A stretch of DNA of 64,000 bases from Pollutimonas bauzanensis (lineage in GTDB: Bacteria; Pseudomonadota; Gammaproteobacteria; Burkholderiales; Burkholderiaceae_B), in the NCBI RefSeq assembly GCF_900129885.1, contig NZ_FQXE01000001.1, forward strand, positions 62,001 to 126,000, written 5' to 3'. Each line of letters opens with the position of its first letter. Within the stretch, counting starts at the first letter, position 1. The position numbers and the translations under genes are program-made. The notes under the pieces are model-generated. The model ran no database searches. It was not told where the DNA came from and was given only the letters and a program-made list of their open reading frames with translations. Positions 16,685 to 25,096 of this stretch are shown here, one piece after another.

Positions 16685-17974
16685 CTATGCGGTGTCAGCC
16701 GCAGGGGTATTCATCGGGGGCGCGCGATACGCTAGGTACGCTGCCGCGGCAAGGAGCTGTATGCCAATGGCCGCGGTGAAGAACTGGCTTTGCATAAAAT
16801 CCGGCCCGCCGTGGGCATTGCTTTGCAGCAGGCCAAAGAATGTGGGTGCGAAGGCATAAGCTCCCTGTCCTATTGCCACGATCAGGGCCACGACCCTGGA
16901 TACATCTTCGGGCGCAAAGTCCGATTGCGCAACGAGCGGCGGAATAGAGGTGGCATTGCCAATGCCTGAACCAAACAGTAGCACGCCAAGGGTAACGAGC
17001 CATATGTTGTGTCCATCAGACAGCAGCAACGTCGCCGAGCCCAGCGCCTGAACGAAATAACCAGCGGCGGCAACGACACGCCGGTTTCCAAACCGCTGCA
17101 CGGCCCGCGCCGCTATGGAGCGGCCACCAATAGCACAGGCGGTTCCCAGCCCCATGAGCCACCCCATCCGCTGAGCGCCTACAACTGGGGAAAAGATATT
17201 GAAAAGATGAGCCAGCAGGCCAATCTGCGCAAACAGGCCGATTGCCATACCCGCCGATAGGGTAATGAACGCCCAATCACGCCAAAGCAAGGAGCCAGGT
17301 AGCGCTCTCTTGAGATTTGATCCGAGACGCTGAACTTTGAGCGTATCCGAACCCTCGCCGTCCAGAGGCTGTCCGATGCTTTCCGGGGTTTTGGTAAACA
17401 CATAGCTGGTCAGCAGCAGCGCGACGACAATTACAATCACGCCCACGATACTTGCAGCGCCCGCGAAGCCCAGCCAGCCAATCAAGGCCACCCACAATGG
17501 CGAGAAAATCACGCCACCGACGCTGGCTCCGTTATAGGCTTTGCTCAAAGCCGTCGGACGGTTCTTGTGGTACCAGGCGGCAACAATGGTATTGACCGCA
17601 AGCGCTCCCATCGCTACCCATCCAGATCCAGTCAATATGGCCACGAAAAATAATTGCCACGGCTCTTGGACAATTGCCCAGCCGACTACACCGACGGCAG
17701 TGAGTACGGCACCGGCTGCCGTGGCCGCAGGCAAACCGATCAGCGCATAAAGGCGAGGCAGATTCGCAATCACCAGTACTCCGACGAGAAAGTGCAAGGT
17801 CACAGCCGATGAAACAAGGCTCAACGACCAGTCCGTTCGCCGTGCCACCTCTGCCAGGTAAATAGGCGGACCGTAGAATCCCACGCCCCAGCCCAAGACA
17901 GCCAGGAGGAATGCGGCACGTACAACCCAAACACCAAAGAACTTTGGCGCATGGCAGGTCTGGAGGAATTCCAT
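16685..17974 (-). CDS. MFS transporter
   Basis: A product of 429 residues with about twelve hydrophobic segments, beginning VWVVRAAFLLAVLGWGVGFYGPPIYL. The layout and the WYHKNRPTALSKAYNGASVGG loop after helix 5 resemble OFA/monocarboxylate-type and NarK-distant MFS carriers. The divergent ArsR-type regulator starts about 150 bases upstream and may control it. The substrate cannot be told from sequence. Confidence 0.82.
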   Translation of the reverse strand: MEFLQTCHAPKFFGVWVVRAAFLLAVLGWGVGFYGPPIYLAEVARRTDWSLSLVSSAVTLHFLVGVLVIANLPRLYALIGLPAATAAGAVLTAVGVVGWAIVQEPWQLFFVAILTGSGWVAMGALAVNTIVAAWYHKNRPTALSKAYNGASVGGVIFSPLWVALIGWLGFAGAASIVGVIVIVVALLLTSYVFTKTPESIGQPLDGEGSDTLKVQRLGSNLKRALPGSLLWRDWAFITLSAGMAIGLFAQIGLLAHLFNIFSPVVGAQRMGWLMGLGTACAIGGRSIAARAVQRFGNRRVVAAAGYFVQALGSATLLLSDGHNIWLVTLGVLLFGSGIGNATSIPPLVAQSDFAPEDVSRVVALIVAIGQGAYAFAPTFFGLLQSNAHGGPDFMQSQFFTAAIGIQLLAAAAYLAYRAPPMNTPAADTA

Positions 17975-18126
17975 GCAGATTGTCCTTCAATCCGGCAAAC
18001 GTCGGCCTCTTGTCAAGGAGGGTAATGGCTACATTGTCGCCATGACGGGTGTCGAATGTTACGGCGCGGGCCGTACTATAGCGCCGCATCTTGTTGCTAG
18101 AATCGGGAGACATTCCAGGAGCCGCC

Positions 18127-18876
18127 ATGGTTAGTATCTCTTCGATTTCCCAAACCGCAGCATTGATTGGCGATCTCGCCCGCGCCAGCATGCTTGCCGC
18201 ACTGATGGACGGGCGCGCGCTGACAGCAACAGAGTTGGCTCATATCGCCGGTATTGCGCCCCAAACCGCCAGCGGCCACCTCAACCGCATGGCAGATGCA
18301 GGCCTGGTTGCCAGAGAAAGGCAAGGGCGACATCGGTACCATCGCTTGGCCTCACCCGCGGTTGCCCGCATGATTGAAAGCATCATGTCGGTAGCGGCCG
18401 ATCTGGATACCGCAAGCGTATCGTCGCGACCGCCTGTTCCCGTGACTGGCCCCCGTGACAAAGCTTTGCGCTATGCCCGCAGCTGCTACGACCACCTGGC
18501 AGGCCAACTGGCGGTGGAAATGACTGACAGCTTGATCGAGTTCGGTCGAATCGAATTATCAAGCGACGGCGGCGCATTGACCGAAGAGGGCCATCGGTTT
18601 CTGCGGTCGCTGGGCGTGGATCTGGATGCCGCCCGCCATCGCGCATCGAGCCGAGGAACAAGACGGGTGTTCTGCCGTCCTTGTCTGGACTGGAGTGAAA
18701 GGCGGCTTCATATTGGCGGCGCGCTCGGGGCTGCAATGTATCAATGTTATCTGGACAATGGCTGGATCCGGCGTGCCGCGGGGAGCCGTGCCGTGACCGT
18801 GACACCTCATGGCCAGCAAGCAATCCGAGACGCCTTTGCCCTGACGAGGCCAGTCTTTCCCAGCGATTTGAAATGA
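18127..18876 (+). CDS. ArsR-type winged-helix regulator with C-terminal domain
   Basis: A product of 249 residues. The first 90 residues are a winged helix (TATELAHIAGIAPQTASGHLNRMADAGLVARERQGRHRYHRL). The C-terminal 140 residues contain CRPCLDWSERRLHIGGALGAAM, a motif of a known group of long ArsR-like regulators. AGGAG lies upstream of ATG 18127. It is divergent from the MFS gene and probably its repressor. Two cysteines (CRPC) could serve in sensing; this is speculation. Confidence 0.8.
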   Translation: MVSISSISQTAALIGDLARASMLAALMDGRALTATELAHIAGIAPQTASGHLNRMADAGLVARERQGRHRYHRLASPAVARMIESIMSVAADLDTASVSSRPPVPVTGPRDKALRYARSCYDHLAGQLAVEMTDSLIEFGRIELSSDGGALTEEGHRFLRSLGVDLDAARHRASSRGTRRVFCRPCLDWSERRLHIGGALGAAMYQCYLDNGWIRRAAGSRAVTVTPHGQQAIRDAFALTRPVFPSDLK

Positions 18877-18975
18877 AAGATCAATGGATTCTACAAACAT
18901 GACGGCTGACATGATTTCAGCATACAGATACTTGGTGAGTTTCCGCTACCGGGCCGCGCAGCGGGAACCGGCCGC

Positions 18976-19296
18976 TTATGTCTCAGGATCGTGTCCAAAG
19001 AAATTGGCATCGCACGGCCTCCTCGCCTGATCCCGCAACAGGCGATCGGCAGAGGCGACATAGACGGCCTGGGCCTCGGGCACTTGTCCATCTTCGGCCA
19101 CGACGACCCGCATGGGTGTTGTCCTTGCCAGTATGTGATGCAGTTGGCTGGGCGTATGCGCAGGGATGTGAAGGACCACGAGCACGGCGGCCCGCAGGTC
19201 CGGCGGCAGATGGCCAAACAAAGTCGTGAACGCCTCGACCCCACCAGCCGATGCGCCGATGACGACGATATTGCGGGTTCGGGCGTCTAGTTTCAT
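18976..19296 (-). pseudogene. CheB-type methylesterase remnant (N-terminal part only)
   Basis: A frame of 106 codons starts MKLDARTRNIVVIGASAGG and continues with LPPDLRAAVLVVLHIPAH and AVYVASADRLL. This is the start of a CheB C-terminal (protein-glutamate methylesterase) domain, with the catalytic serine in GASAGG. Homology stops after about 90 residues; the usual histidine and aspartate of the triad (domain about 190 residues) are missing, and an unrelated short tail leads to a stop. It is therefore a truncated remnant, most likely non-functional. Confidence 0.75.
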
Positions 19297-19413
19297 GTGA
19301 TTATGCTATCCCAGGCGAACGCTGGCATGCGATGAAAGGAGCATTGGCACACCGGCGGCGATTGCCGCTCGAGGAACGCCGTTCGAATACACGCGAGAAC
19401 GAACCTTGGCCCG

Positions 19414-19560
19414 CTATCTGACGTAGATCACGCCCCAGGCCATGCCAAGGACAGCGGCCACCAGCGATCCCAGCAGCACGCCCAGCTTGGCAGCGCCGAG
19501 CAGGTTCTCGTCCGAGAAGGCCAGCATCGAGATGAAGATGGAGCCGGTGTCAGATCGCTG
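19414..19560 (-). pseudogene. NhaA Na+/H+ antiporter remnant (C-terminal tail only)
   Basis: The minus-strand frame ending at 19414 reads [20 protein letters not shown] followed by [14 protein letters not shown] and a short end. This matches the last about 45 residues of NhaA antiporters (MSIFIS.LAF....L..AKLGIL.GS). The upstream 340 residues are absent; an MFS gene ends at 19574 instead. The upstream edge of homology is approximate. It is a deletion scar next to the CheB remnant. Confidence 0.65.
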
Positions 19561-19573
19561 ATCCCATGCGCCA

Positions 19574-20743
19574 TCAGCCGGCCGATTGGCGCCACAGCCA
19601 GAAGGCCGAGACGAACAGGCACAATGCAGACGCTTGCAGCCCCAGGTCCAGCGCATGACCTGCAATGGCGGGCTGGGAAAACAGGAGCGCGGAAACTACC
19701 GGGCCGGCAATCTGCCCGAGGGCAAACGCCGCTGTCAGATACCCCACCCAGGGACCGGGATTCAAATTGATTCGAGCCCGGATTTCCTGCACTCCCGCGA
19801 GAGTGATCACCATGAACGTACCGCCGACCAGTACAGCGGAAATCACGATACTGACTGGATGCAGCCAGAGGCTGGGCAACAAGGCGCCCGCCCCCATCAG
19901 CGCTTGGCATACCGCCCAGACACGCAGGCGGGAAGCGCGCCGCATCCACGGCCCCGCCATCAATGTGGAAACTGCCGCGGTCGCTCCAAACACCGGCCAA
20001 GCCAGTCCGAATACAGCAGGATCAGCCACGACACTGCGCGCAAGCTCGGGGAGAAAAGTGGCTGGAAGGATGTAGCCGAAGCCCATGATCCCGTAGCTCG
20101 CCACAATCCCGACTGTGCCCCCCGGAAGCGGCTGAGACGGATGGGCAACAAAAGGCTTCGTCAACGGCTCGTTCTCAAGCGATCCGACTACCCATGCCAA
20201 GGGCGCGGCAGCCACTATCGTCCAAAGCCCGAGATGCAGCCATATCAGTTGCGAGCGCATGCCGATGACTGTCACGGCAAGGCAGTAGACTCCCACCGCC
20301 GCGATCCCCGCGCCGACACCCGAGTACACTCTCGCACCCAGGTCCTGCCGCCGCAGCCTTGCCAGCGCGCCGAGGCACCAGACGCTCGTTGCAACGAAAA
20401 CCCATGCGGAACACACTCCCGACACAAACCTGAGCCCCATCCACAGCATATTGCCGGGCAACGACATCGCCGCGGTGGACAAAGCAATCATGATCAGCGA
20501 CGCCAAGGCGAGCAACGCGGCGCTGACGCGCAGCCGGGACGCGGTGACCGCTCCCACGAAATAGCCGACGTAGTTCGCCGCCGCCAGCCAACTGGCTTGC
20601 GCCGCGTCGAGATGGCCTTCTTGAACCATCAGCGGCAGCATGGGCGTAAACGCGAATCGCCCGATACCCATTGCCGCCGCCAAAGACAGCACGCCTGCCA
20701 GCGATACGAATAACAGCGAGGGAGAATGTTTTATGGTTGCCAT
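19574..20743 (-). CDS. YbfB/YjiJ family MFS transporter
   Basis: A product of 389 residues, about twelve hydrophobic segments, starting [12 protein letters not shown]. The conserved segment [14 protein letters not shown] in helix 1 and [13 protein letters not shown] in helix 2 identify the YbfB/YjiJ family of MFS carriers. ATG 20743 is used; a TTG two codons earlier is possible. It is divergent from a LysR regulator, an arrangement frequent for this family. The substrate is not known. Confidence 0.88.
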   Translation of the reverse strand: MATIKHSPSLLFVSLAGVLSLAAAMGIGRFAFTPMLPLMVQEGHLDAAQASWLAAANYVGYFVGAVTASRLRVSAALLALASLIMIALSTAAMSLPGNMLWMGLRFVSGVCSAWVFVATSVWCLGALARLRRQDLGARVYSGVGAGIAAVGVYCLAVTVIGMRSQLIWLHLGLWTIVAAAPLAWVVGSLENEPLTKPFVAHPSQPLPGGTVGIVASYGIMGFGYILPATFLPELARSVVADPAVFGLAWPVFGATAAVSTLMAGPWMRRASRLRVWAVCQALMGAGALLPSLWLHPVSIVISAVLVGGTFMVITLAGVQEIRARINLNPGPWVGYLTAAFALGQIAGPVVSALLFSQPAIAGHALDLGLQASALCLFVSAFWLWRQSAG

Positions 20744-20809
20744 AGGCAAGGATTAGAGCGAAAATCCATTCATTCCGCAATTGAATATTTAATTGTTATC
20801 ATTCTTCTC

Positions 20810-21679
20810 ATGAGAACAATAGATCTGGAGTCGCTTGAAATTTTTCGCACCGTCGTCGCGGAAGGCGGAATCATCCGCGCGTCGGAAAAGCTGAATCGGG
20901 TTCCATCGAACGTAAGCACGCGCATCAAGCAGCTTGAGCAGCGTCTTGGGGTCGCGCTCTTTCGCAAGCAGGGCCGCAATCTCGTGCTGTCGTCAGAGGG
21001 CGGTCTGCTGTTGTCCTATGCCCAGCGCCTTTTTCGTCTCGCCGACGAAGCCGAGAGCGAGCTACGAACGGGCGGCCCGGTAGGGACGTTTCGCATCGGA
21101 TCGCTCGAAAGCACCGCGGGAAGCCGCCTTCCCACAATACTCTCGGACTTTCACCGGAAATATCCCGCAGTGGTCGTCGAGCTTGTGACGGGAACCACCG
21201 GCGCCTTGATTCAGCGCGTAGGCAACTATGAGATCGAAGCCGCGTTCGTGTCCGAACCGTTCACAGCAGCCGGCCTGCAGTCGGTCAAGGCATTCGAGGA
21301 AGAGCTGGTACTGATCACGGCCAAGGGCGTCGCTCCGGTCAAGCGCGCCGCGGACCTGGAGAGCGCCACTCTGATCGCATTCGCGGATGGCTGCTCGTAC
21401 CGCCGCCGTTTGCGGGACTGGCTGGGCGCCGCGGGGGTGATGCCTACGCGCGTGCTGGAGTTCGGCTCCTATCAAGCCATGATTGCATGTGTCGCCGCAG
21501 GCACTGGATTCGCGCTGGTTCCCCGCTCTCTTCTTCATTCCCTGCGCGCGGTCCAGGACCTCACATTGCACGAAGTTCCCCTGCGTGTCCGCCGCAACCA
21601 TACGCACCTGGTATGGAACGGTATTCCCTCCACTGCTCTCCAGCGTTTTATGAATATGCTGGAGACATCGGCAAGCTGA
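20810..21679 (+). CDS. LysR family transcriptional regulator
   Basis: A product of 289 residues. The HTH (GGIIRASEKLNRVPSNVSTRIKQLEQRLG) starts near residue 19 and is followed by the LysR effector-binding domain (GTFRIGSLESTAGSRLP onwards). ATG at 20810 gives the standard MRTIDLESLEIF start; the frame is open upstream but overlaps the divergent MFS gene. It probably activates or represses the divergent YbfB-like carrier. Confidence 0.9.
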   Translation: MRTIDLESLEIFRTVVAEGGIIRASEKLNRVPSNVSTRIKQLEQRLGVALFRKQGRNLVLSSEGGLLLSYAQRLFRLADEAESELRTGGPVGTFRIGSLESTAGSRLPTILSDFHRKYPAVVVELVTGTTGALIQRVGNYEIEAAFVSEPFTAAGLQSVKAFEEELVLITAKGVAPVKRAADLESATLIAFADGCSYRRRLRDWLGAAGVMPTRVLEFGSYQAMIACVAAGTGFALVPRSLLHSLRAVQDLTLHEVPLRVRRNHTHLVWNGIPSTALQRFMNMLETSAS

Positions 21680-22012
21680 CGGCGGCCTGGACAGCGCGGC
21701 GCAGGCTACTTGGTACGACATCTCGGCCTCCGGCCGGCTGCCGCTGGCGACTGCGGCGTCGCTTGCCTGCCCGTGGGCTGCGTGGTCACCATCGATGTGG
21801 GCGCCAAACTGCTCACGGCCTTGCGCGCCGGCAAGACGCCGCAGGTACATGTCACGCCGGACGGCGGCAAAGTAACGGCATTCTCGATTTCGCTCAAGAG
21901 CTTCGGCAGCGCCTACGATCGCACGGCGGCCCTGGGCAAAATGACGGGCGCCAATCAATCCGCCCCCTGGGGACTGCTGCCACAAAAGGTTCATCGATTC
22001 ATGCTGTACTAG
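21680..22012 (+). pseudogene. C-terminal fragment resembling invasion-associated locus B (IalB) protein
   Basis: The frame opens immediately after a stop at 21677 and encodes ACLPVGCVVTIDVGAKLLTA and ISLKSFGSAYDR, ending FMLY at 22012. The Cys-x4-Cys pair with the LRAGKT and SLKSF segments resembles the end of IalB-family periplasmic proteins. No signal peptide or N-terminal half precedes it, as the LysR gene ends at 21679. I read it as a remnant; a short gene starting at TTG 21710 is the alternative. Confidence 0.45.
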
Positions 22013-22043
22013 ACGTTGTATCCTGACAGCGAAAGAATAAATC

Positions 22044-22658
22044 ATGTATCCAGGTGAGAGATTCAATAGCCTTAGCCATTTGGCAGGCCTCGTCTTGGGC
22101 ATTCATGGGGCAAGCTGGCTTTTTAAAAAAGCGATTCAAACAGGCGATGAGTATCAGTTAGCAGGGTCAATGATTTTCTCGATGGCGGTGATTCTGCTAT
22201 ATGCTTCCTCAACGATCTACCATAGCACTCGAGAACCCATAAAAAGCGTCTGGCAACGGATGGATCATTGCTCTATTTATCTTCTGATTGCCGGAACTGT
22301 CACGCCCTTTATCCTAAAGTCGAGCATGGACTCCTGGGCCTGGGGCTCACTTTGCCTCATCTGGTGTCTGTCCGGGTTTGGCATGTGGTGCGAATTACGC
22401 ACAACACACAGAATGGCGCCTTCCGTCTGGCTGTACATCAGTCTGGGCTGGATCGGCGTAATCTCGGTTTCGCGTGAATGGCGGCTTTTGAGCACAACAT
22501 CGTTCCTGTTGCTACTGGCCGGTGCTGCGTTATACACGGCAGGCACGGTTTTCTACTGCAACACTTCAAAATTCAAACATGCTCATGGAACTTGGCACCT
22601 ATTTGTGCTCAGCGGCACGACATGCCATTACCTGTCCATCGGATTCCATATACTTTGA
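22044..22658 (+). CDS. Hemolysin III (PAQR) family membrane protein
   Basis: A product of 204 residues with seven hydrophobic segments. The PAQR/Hly-III motifs are present: SSTIYHSTREP (first histidine), RMDHCSIYLLIAGTVTPF (Asp-His) and HAHGTWHLFVLSGTTCHYL (C-terminal His pairs) that bind Zn in the superfamily. Its base composition is visibly less GC-rich than its neighbours, suggesting recent acquisition. Function is poorly known; the hemolysin name reflects family history rather than evidence for toxicity. Confidence 0.88.
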   Translation: MYPGERFNSLSHLAGLVLGIHGASWLFKKAIQTGDEYQLAGSMIFSMAVILLYASSTIYHSTREPIKSVWQRMDHCSIYLLIAGTVTPFILKSSMDSWAWGSLCLIWCLSGFGMWCELRTTHRMAPSVWLYISLGWIGVISVSREWRLLSTTSFLLLLAGAALYTAGTVFYCNTSKFKHAHGTWHLFVLSGTTCHYLSIGFHIL

Positions 22659-22662
22659 TGGC

Positions 22663-23649
22663 TCAGGTCTTCCAGGCGCGGCCATGAAGATCGCGCGGCG
22701 CCCGCAAGAATCGCTGCTCGATGACTTCCTTGCCCCATTGCCGGCCCGGGCGCTCTTGCTCCAGCACGAAATCGAATGCCTCATAGAGCCGGCGCGCCGC
22801 ATCCAGGCCTTTGAACGTCCATAGCTCGACCGCTGCGAACCTCTGCTCGTCGCAGAAGGCCACGGCCTCCCGCAGCAGGTGCCGGCCGGCGCCCGTGCCG
22901 CGGAAACCCTCGTCCATGATGAACCAGCGCAGATGGGCCCGGCGCTCGCCCAGATCTTCGCCATCGATCGCCACCGACCCGACGATCCGCTCCCCGGATA
23001 GCGCGAGCCATAGACCGTTGCAAGGCCGCTCCAGACGGTCGATGAATTCGGCCAAGCCACCGGCGACCTTGCGCTCGAAGAAGGAACCGAAGCCCGCCTG
23101 AACTGCATAGAACTGCGCATGCATCTCGACGATACGTCCGATGGCGCCCGTCCGGTAACCGCTTTCGATGCGCACCGAGCGAAGGTTCGTTACCGGCGCG
23201 CCCTGCCGGCAAGACGCCAGCGCTTGCGCATAGGTCGCCAAGCCCGCGGCCACCTCCCACTGCTGCGCCGGAGCCAGCTGTGCGAGCGCCGTCCTGACCT
23301 GCTTTCTGCCGAAAGCCTCGATCGCCGCGCGCGAGCGCTTGCCCTTTACCGTCAGCGTCAACCATTTGAGCCTGCCGTCGGCCTCGCTGGCGGACTCCTT
23401 CAGCTCGCCCGCGTCTACCAGCTTGCGCACCATGCGGCTCACGCTGGATCTCTTCAGGCATAGCCATTCCGACAACTGCGCAGCCGTCATCCGGCCCTGG
23501 GCGCCGATCTCCAGTATGGTGTGGACGGCAGATGGCGGATAGTCGGTCGCGGCGAGCGTGGACTGCATGAACCCCAGTTCGCGCACCATCTGCCGGGACG
23601 CGGAACGGATGCAGTCAATCAGTTCGAGATCCTGTCGTTTCATTTTCAT
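22663..23649 (-). CDS. MarR-GNAT fusion regulator/acetyltransferase
   Basis: A product of 328 residues from ATG 23649. Residues about 1-150 are a MarR winged helix (MTAAQLSEWLCLKRSSVSRMVRKLVDAGEL, EADGRLKWLTLTVKG). Residues 160-320 are a GNAT acetyltransferase with the acetyl-CoA loop FRGTGAGRHLL. Such fusions are known (bifunctional HTH/GNAT). The ATG at 23670 is also in frame, but a palindrome (23663-23679) covers it, so the later ATG, with AGGT upstream, is preferred. Stands alone; target unknown. Confidence 0.85.
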   Translation of the reverse strand: MKMKRQDLELIDCIRSASRQMVRELGFMQSTLAATDYPPSAVHTILEIGAQGRMTAAQLSEWLCLKRSSVSRMVRKLVDAGELKESASEADGRLKWLTLTVKGKRSRAAIEAFGRKQVRTALAQLAPAQQWEVAAGLATYAQALASCRQGAPVTNLRSVRIESGYRTGAIGRIVEMHAQFYAVQAGFGSFFERKVAGGLAEFIDRLERPCNGLWLALSGERIVGSVAIDGEDLGERRAHLRWFIMDEGFRGTGAGRHLLREAVAFCDEQRFAAVELWTFKGLDAARRLYEAFDFVLEQERPGRQWGKEVIEQRFLRAPRDLHGRAWKT

Positions 23650-23662
23650 ACCTGGCCAATTT

Positions 23663-23679
23663 TGTTGCATGGTACAACA
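23663..23679. promoter_or_regulatory. Inverted repeat, probable MarR autoregulatory operator
   Basis: TGTTG-CATGGTA-CAACA, a perfect five-base inverted repeat with seven-base spacer, is directly upstream of the preferred start of the MarR-GNAT gene. MarR proteins often bind such palindromes over their own promoter. The arms are short, so chance is possible. Confidence 0.4.
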
Positions 23680-23767
23680 TTATCGGCATGTTGTGCAGGC
23701 CCGGTATAGAAACTGCAATTTTGGATCCATGATCCCGCGCGTGAACGCCGCCGGCCAGATATCGGTA

Positions 23768-23968
23768 TTACGGGCCAGGGGCATCGTCATCAGCAAGATC
23801 GAGCCCCTGGTCGGGATCGACAACCCTGGCCGGCGGGACGATAGTCGAGCAGTGCCCTATGGCGCCGCCGGCATTCAGGCAATCGGCAAAGTCGATGGCG
23901 TCATCACGATCAGAAAAGATGTACTCCTTGCGCCCGACGATGACGCTGTTTCCGATGGCTACGACCAT
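23768..23968 (-). CDS. Small hypothetical protein (66 aa)
   Basis: From ATG 23968, with GGAG nine bases upstream, a frame of 66 codons reads MVVAIGNSVIVGRKEYIFSD, continues DDAIDFADCLNAGGAIGHC and ends in an Asp-rich tail. Composition is protein-like (beta-strand start, then an amphipathic helix) and it sits in an otherwise empty gap, but I recognise no family. It could equally be a spurious frame. Confidence 0.35.
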   Translation of the reverse strand: MVVAIGNSVIVGRKEYIFSDRDDAIDFADCLNAGGAIGHCSTIVPPARVVDPDQGLDLADDDAPGP

Positions 23969-24252
23969 ATTTCTACTCTCCATTGATGACGGGGGGCGAG
24001 CGCCCCCCCGGGCCACGCACAATCATAGGCGCACATCGCCGGCCCGGCAACTTTCCGTATGGACCGCGCGCGCGCGCAAAGAGTGCTTGAAAAGCCCGCA
24101 TGTGGCGAACAAAACTCGATGTGCATTGCGTTGGTTTTGCTGAAGCGATGTGCTCGCCGATGAAGAACCTTTCGAACTCCTGTCCGGCGTCGGGATTTCC
24201 AGGGGATGTAGAGCCAGCGAGCAACCAGCAGCCCTTGCATTTTTCCGGTCTA
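23969..24252. other. Non-coding gap upstream of the toxin-antitoxin pair
   Basis: About 280 bases with short frames on both strands, none resembling a protein. Nothing recognised apart from the operator that follows. Confidence 0.35.
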
Positions 24253-24276
24253 GATATACAATTATTCATGTATATC
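24253..24276. promoter_or_regulatory. Operator of the toxin-antitoxin operon
   Basis: GATATACA at 24253-24260 and TGTATATC at 24269-24276 form a perfect eight-base inverted repeat with eight bases between, ending just before the AAGGAG ribosome site of the antitoxin gene. AbrB-type antitoxins bind such palindromes to autoregulate. Confidence 0.65.
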
Positions 24277-24290
24277 CAAGGAGTCGTATC

Positions 24291-24524
24291 ATGCAAGTCT
24301 CAAAATGGGGCAATAGCCTGGCCGTGCGCCTTCCGTCCAGCGTAGTGGATGCGCTTGAATTGCAGGAAGGCGACGACATCGAAATCGTGATCGACGCGCC
24401 GCGATCCTTCGCCGTGCGCAAGAAGCCCGGCGCCGATGCGCTGCTGGAGCGCCTGCGCCAGTTCCGCGGCAAACTGCCTGCCGATTTCAAGTTCAGCCGG
24501 GACGAAGCCAATGAGCGAGGTTAA
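24291..24524 (+). CDS. AbrB/MazE-type antitoxin (VapB-like)
   Basis: A product of 77 residues starting MQVSKWGNSLAVRLPSSVVD, the typical swapped-hairpin AbrB/SpoVT DNA-binding domain. The basic tail (LLERLRQFRGKLPADFKF) would wrap the toxin. AAGGAG precedes ATG 24291, and an operator palindrome lies upstream. Its stop overlaps the PIN toxin gene by 14 bases, the normal antitoxin-first arrangement. Confidence 0.9.
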   Translation: MQVSKWGNSLAVRLPSSVVDALELQEGDDIEIVIDAPRSFAVRKKPGADALLERLRQFRGKLPADFKFSRDEANERG

Positions 24525-24921
24525 GAACACGGTCTTTGTCGACAGCAATGTCGTGCTCTACCTGCTATCGGCCGACGCAAGCAAGGCCGACCGTTCCGAA
24601 GAACTGCTCAAGCAGCGGCCGACGATCAGCGTCCAGGTGCTCAACGAAGTCGCGAGTACATGCGTCCGCAAACTCCATATGGCTTGGAGCGAGGTCAGTG
24701 AGTTCCTGGGCGTGGTGAAAAGCCTGTGCAAGGTCGTGCCGCTGACGGTTGAAATTCACGACCTGGCTCGGCGATTCGCTGAACGCTACGGCCTGGGCTT
24801 CTATGATGCCTGCATCGTTGCAACGGCTATCTTGGAGCGCTGCCGGACCCTCTACACTGAGGATATGCACCACGGCCTGCTCATTGAAGATAGTCTGACA
24901 CTGCGCAATCCTTACGCGTGA
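24511..24921 (+). CDS. PIN-domain ribonuclease toxin (VapC-like)
   Basis: A product of 136 residues with PIN-domain acidic residues: Asp in VFVDSNVVLYLL, Glu in VLNEVASTC, and Asp in YGLGFYDACIVATAI. These coordinate Mg/Mn for RNA cleavage in VapC. ATG 24511 lies inside the end of the antitoxin gene, giving coupled translation. All catalytic positions look intact, so the pair should be functional. Confidence 0.9.
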   Translation: MSEVKNTVFVDSNVVLYLLSADASKADRSEELLKQRPTISVQVLNEVASTCVRKLHMAWSEVSEFLGVVKSLCKVVPLTVEIHDLARRFAERYGLGFYDACIVATAILERCRTLYTEDMHHGLLIEDSLTLRNPYA

Positions 24922-25096
24922 AACGAGGCCGCCGCGATTCCTCATAAGCCACCCCGCTTGAACAGGCCGCCTTAAAATAAACGGCTATTACCCCGCAAGG
25001 TTGAAGTAAGCATTCCATGCCATTATCCTGTCAGGCGGCTGGCCGCAACGGCACAATATCCATACGGGTCAGAATTCCCGCCCCCGCAAGAGTCCC

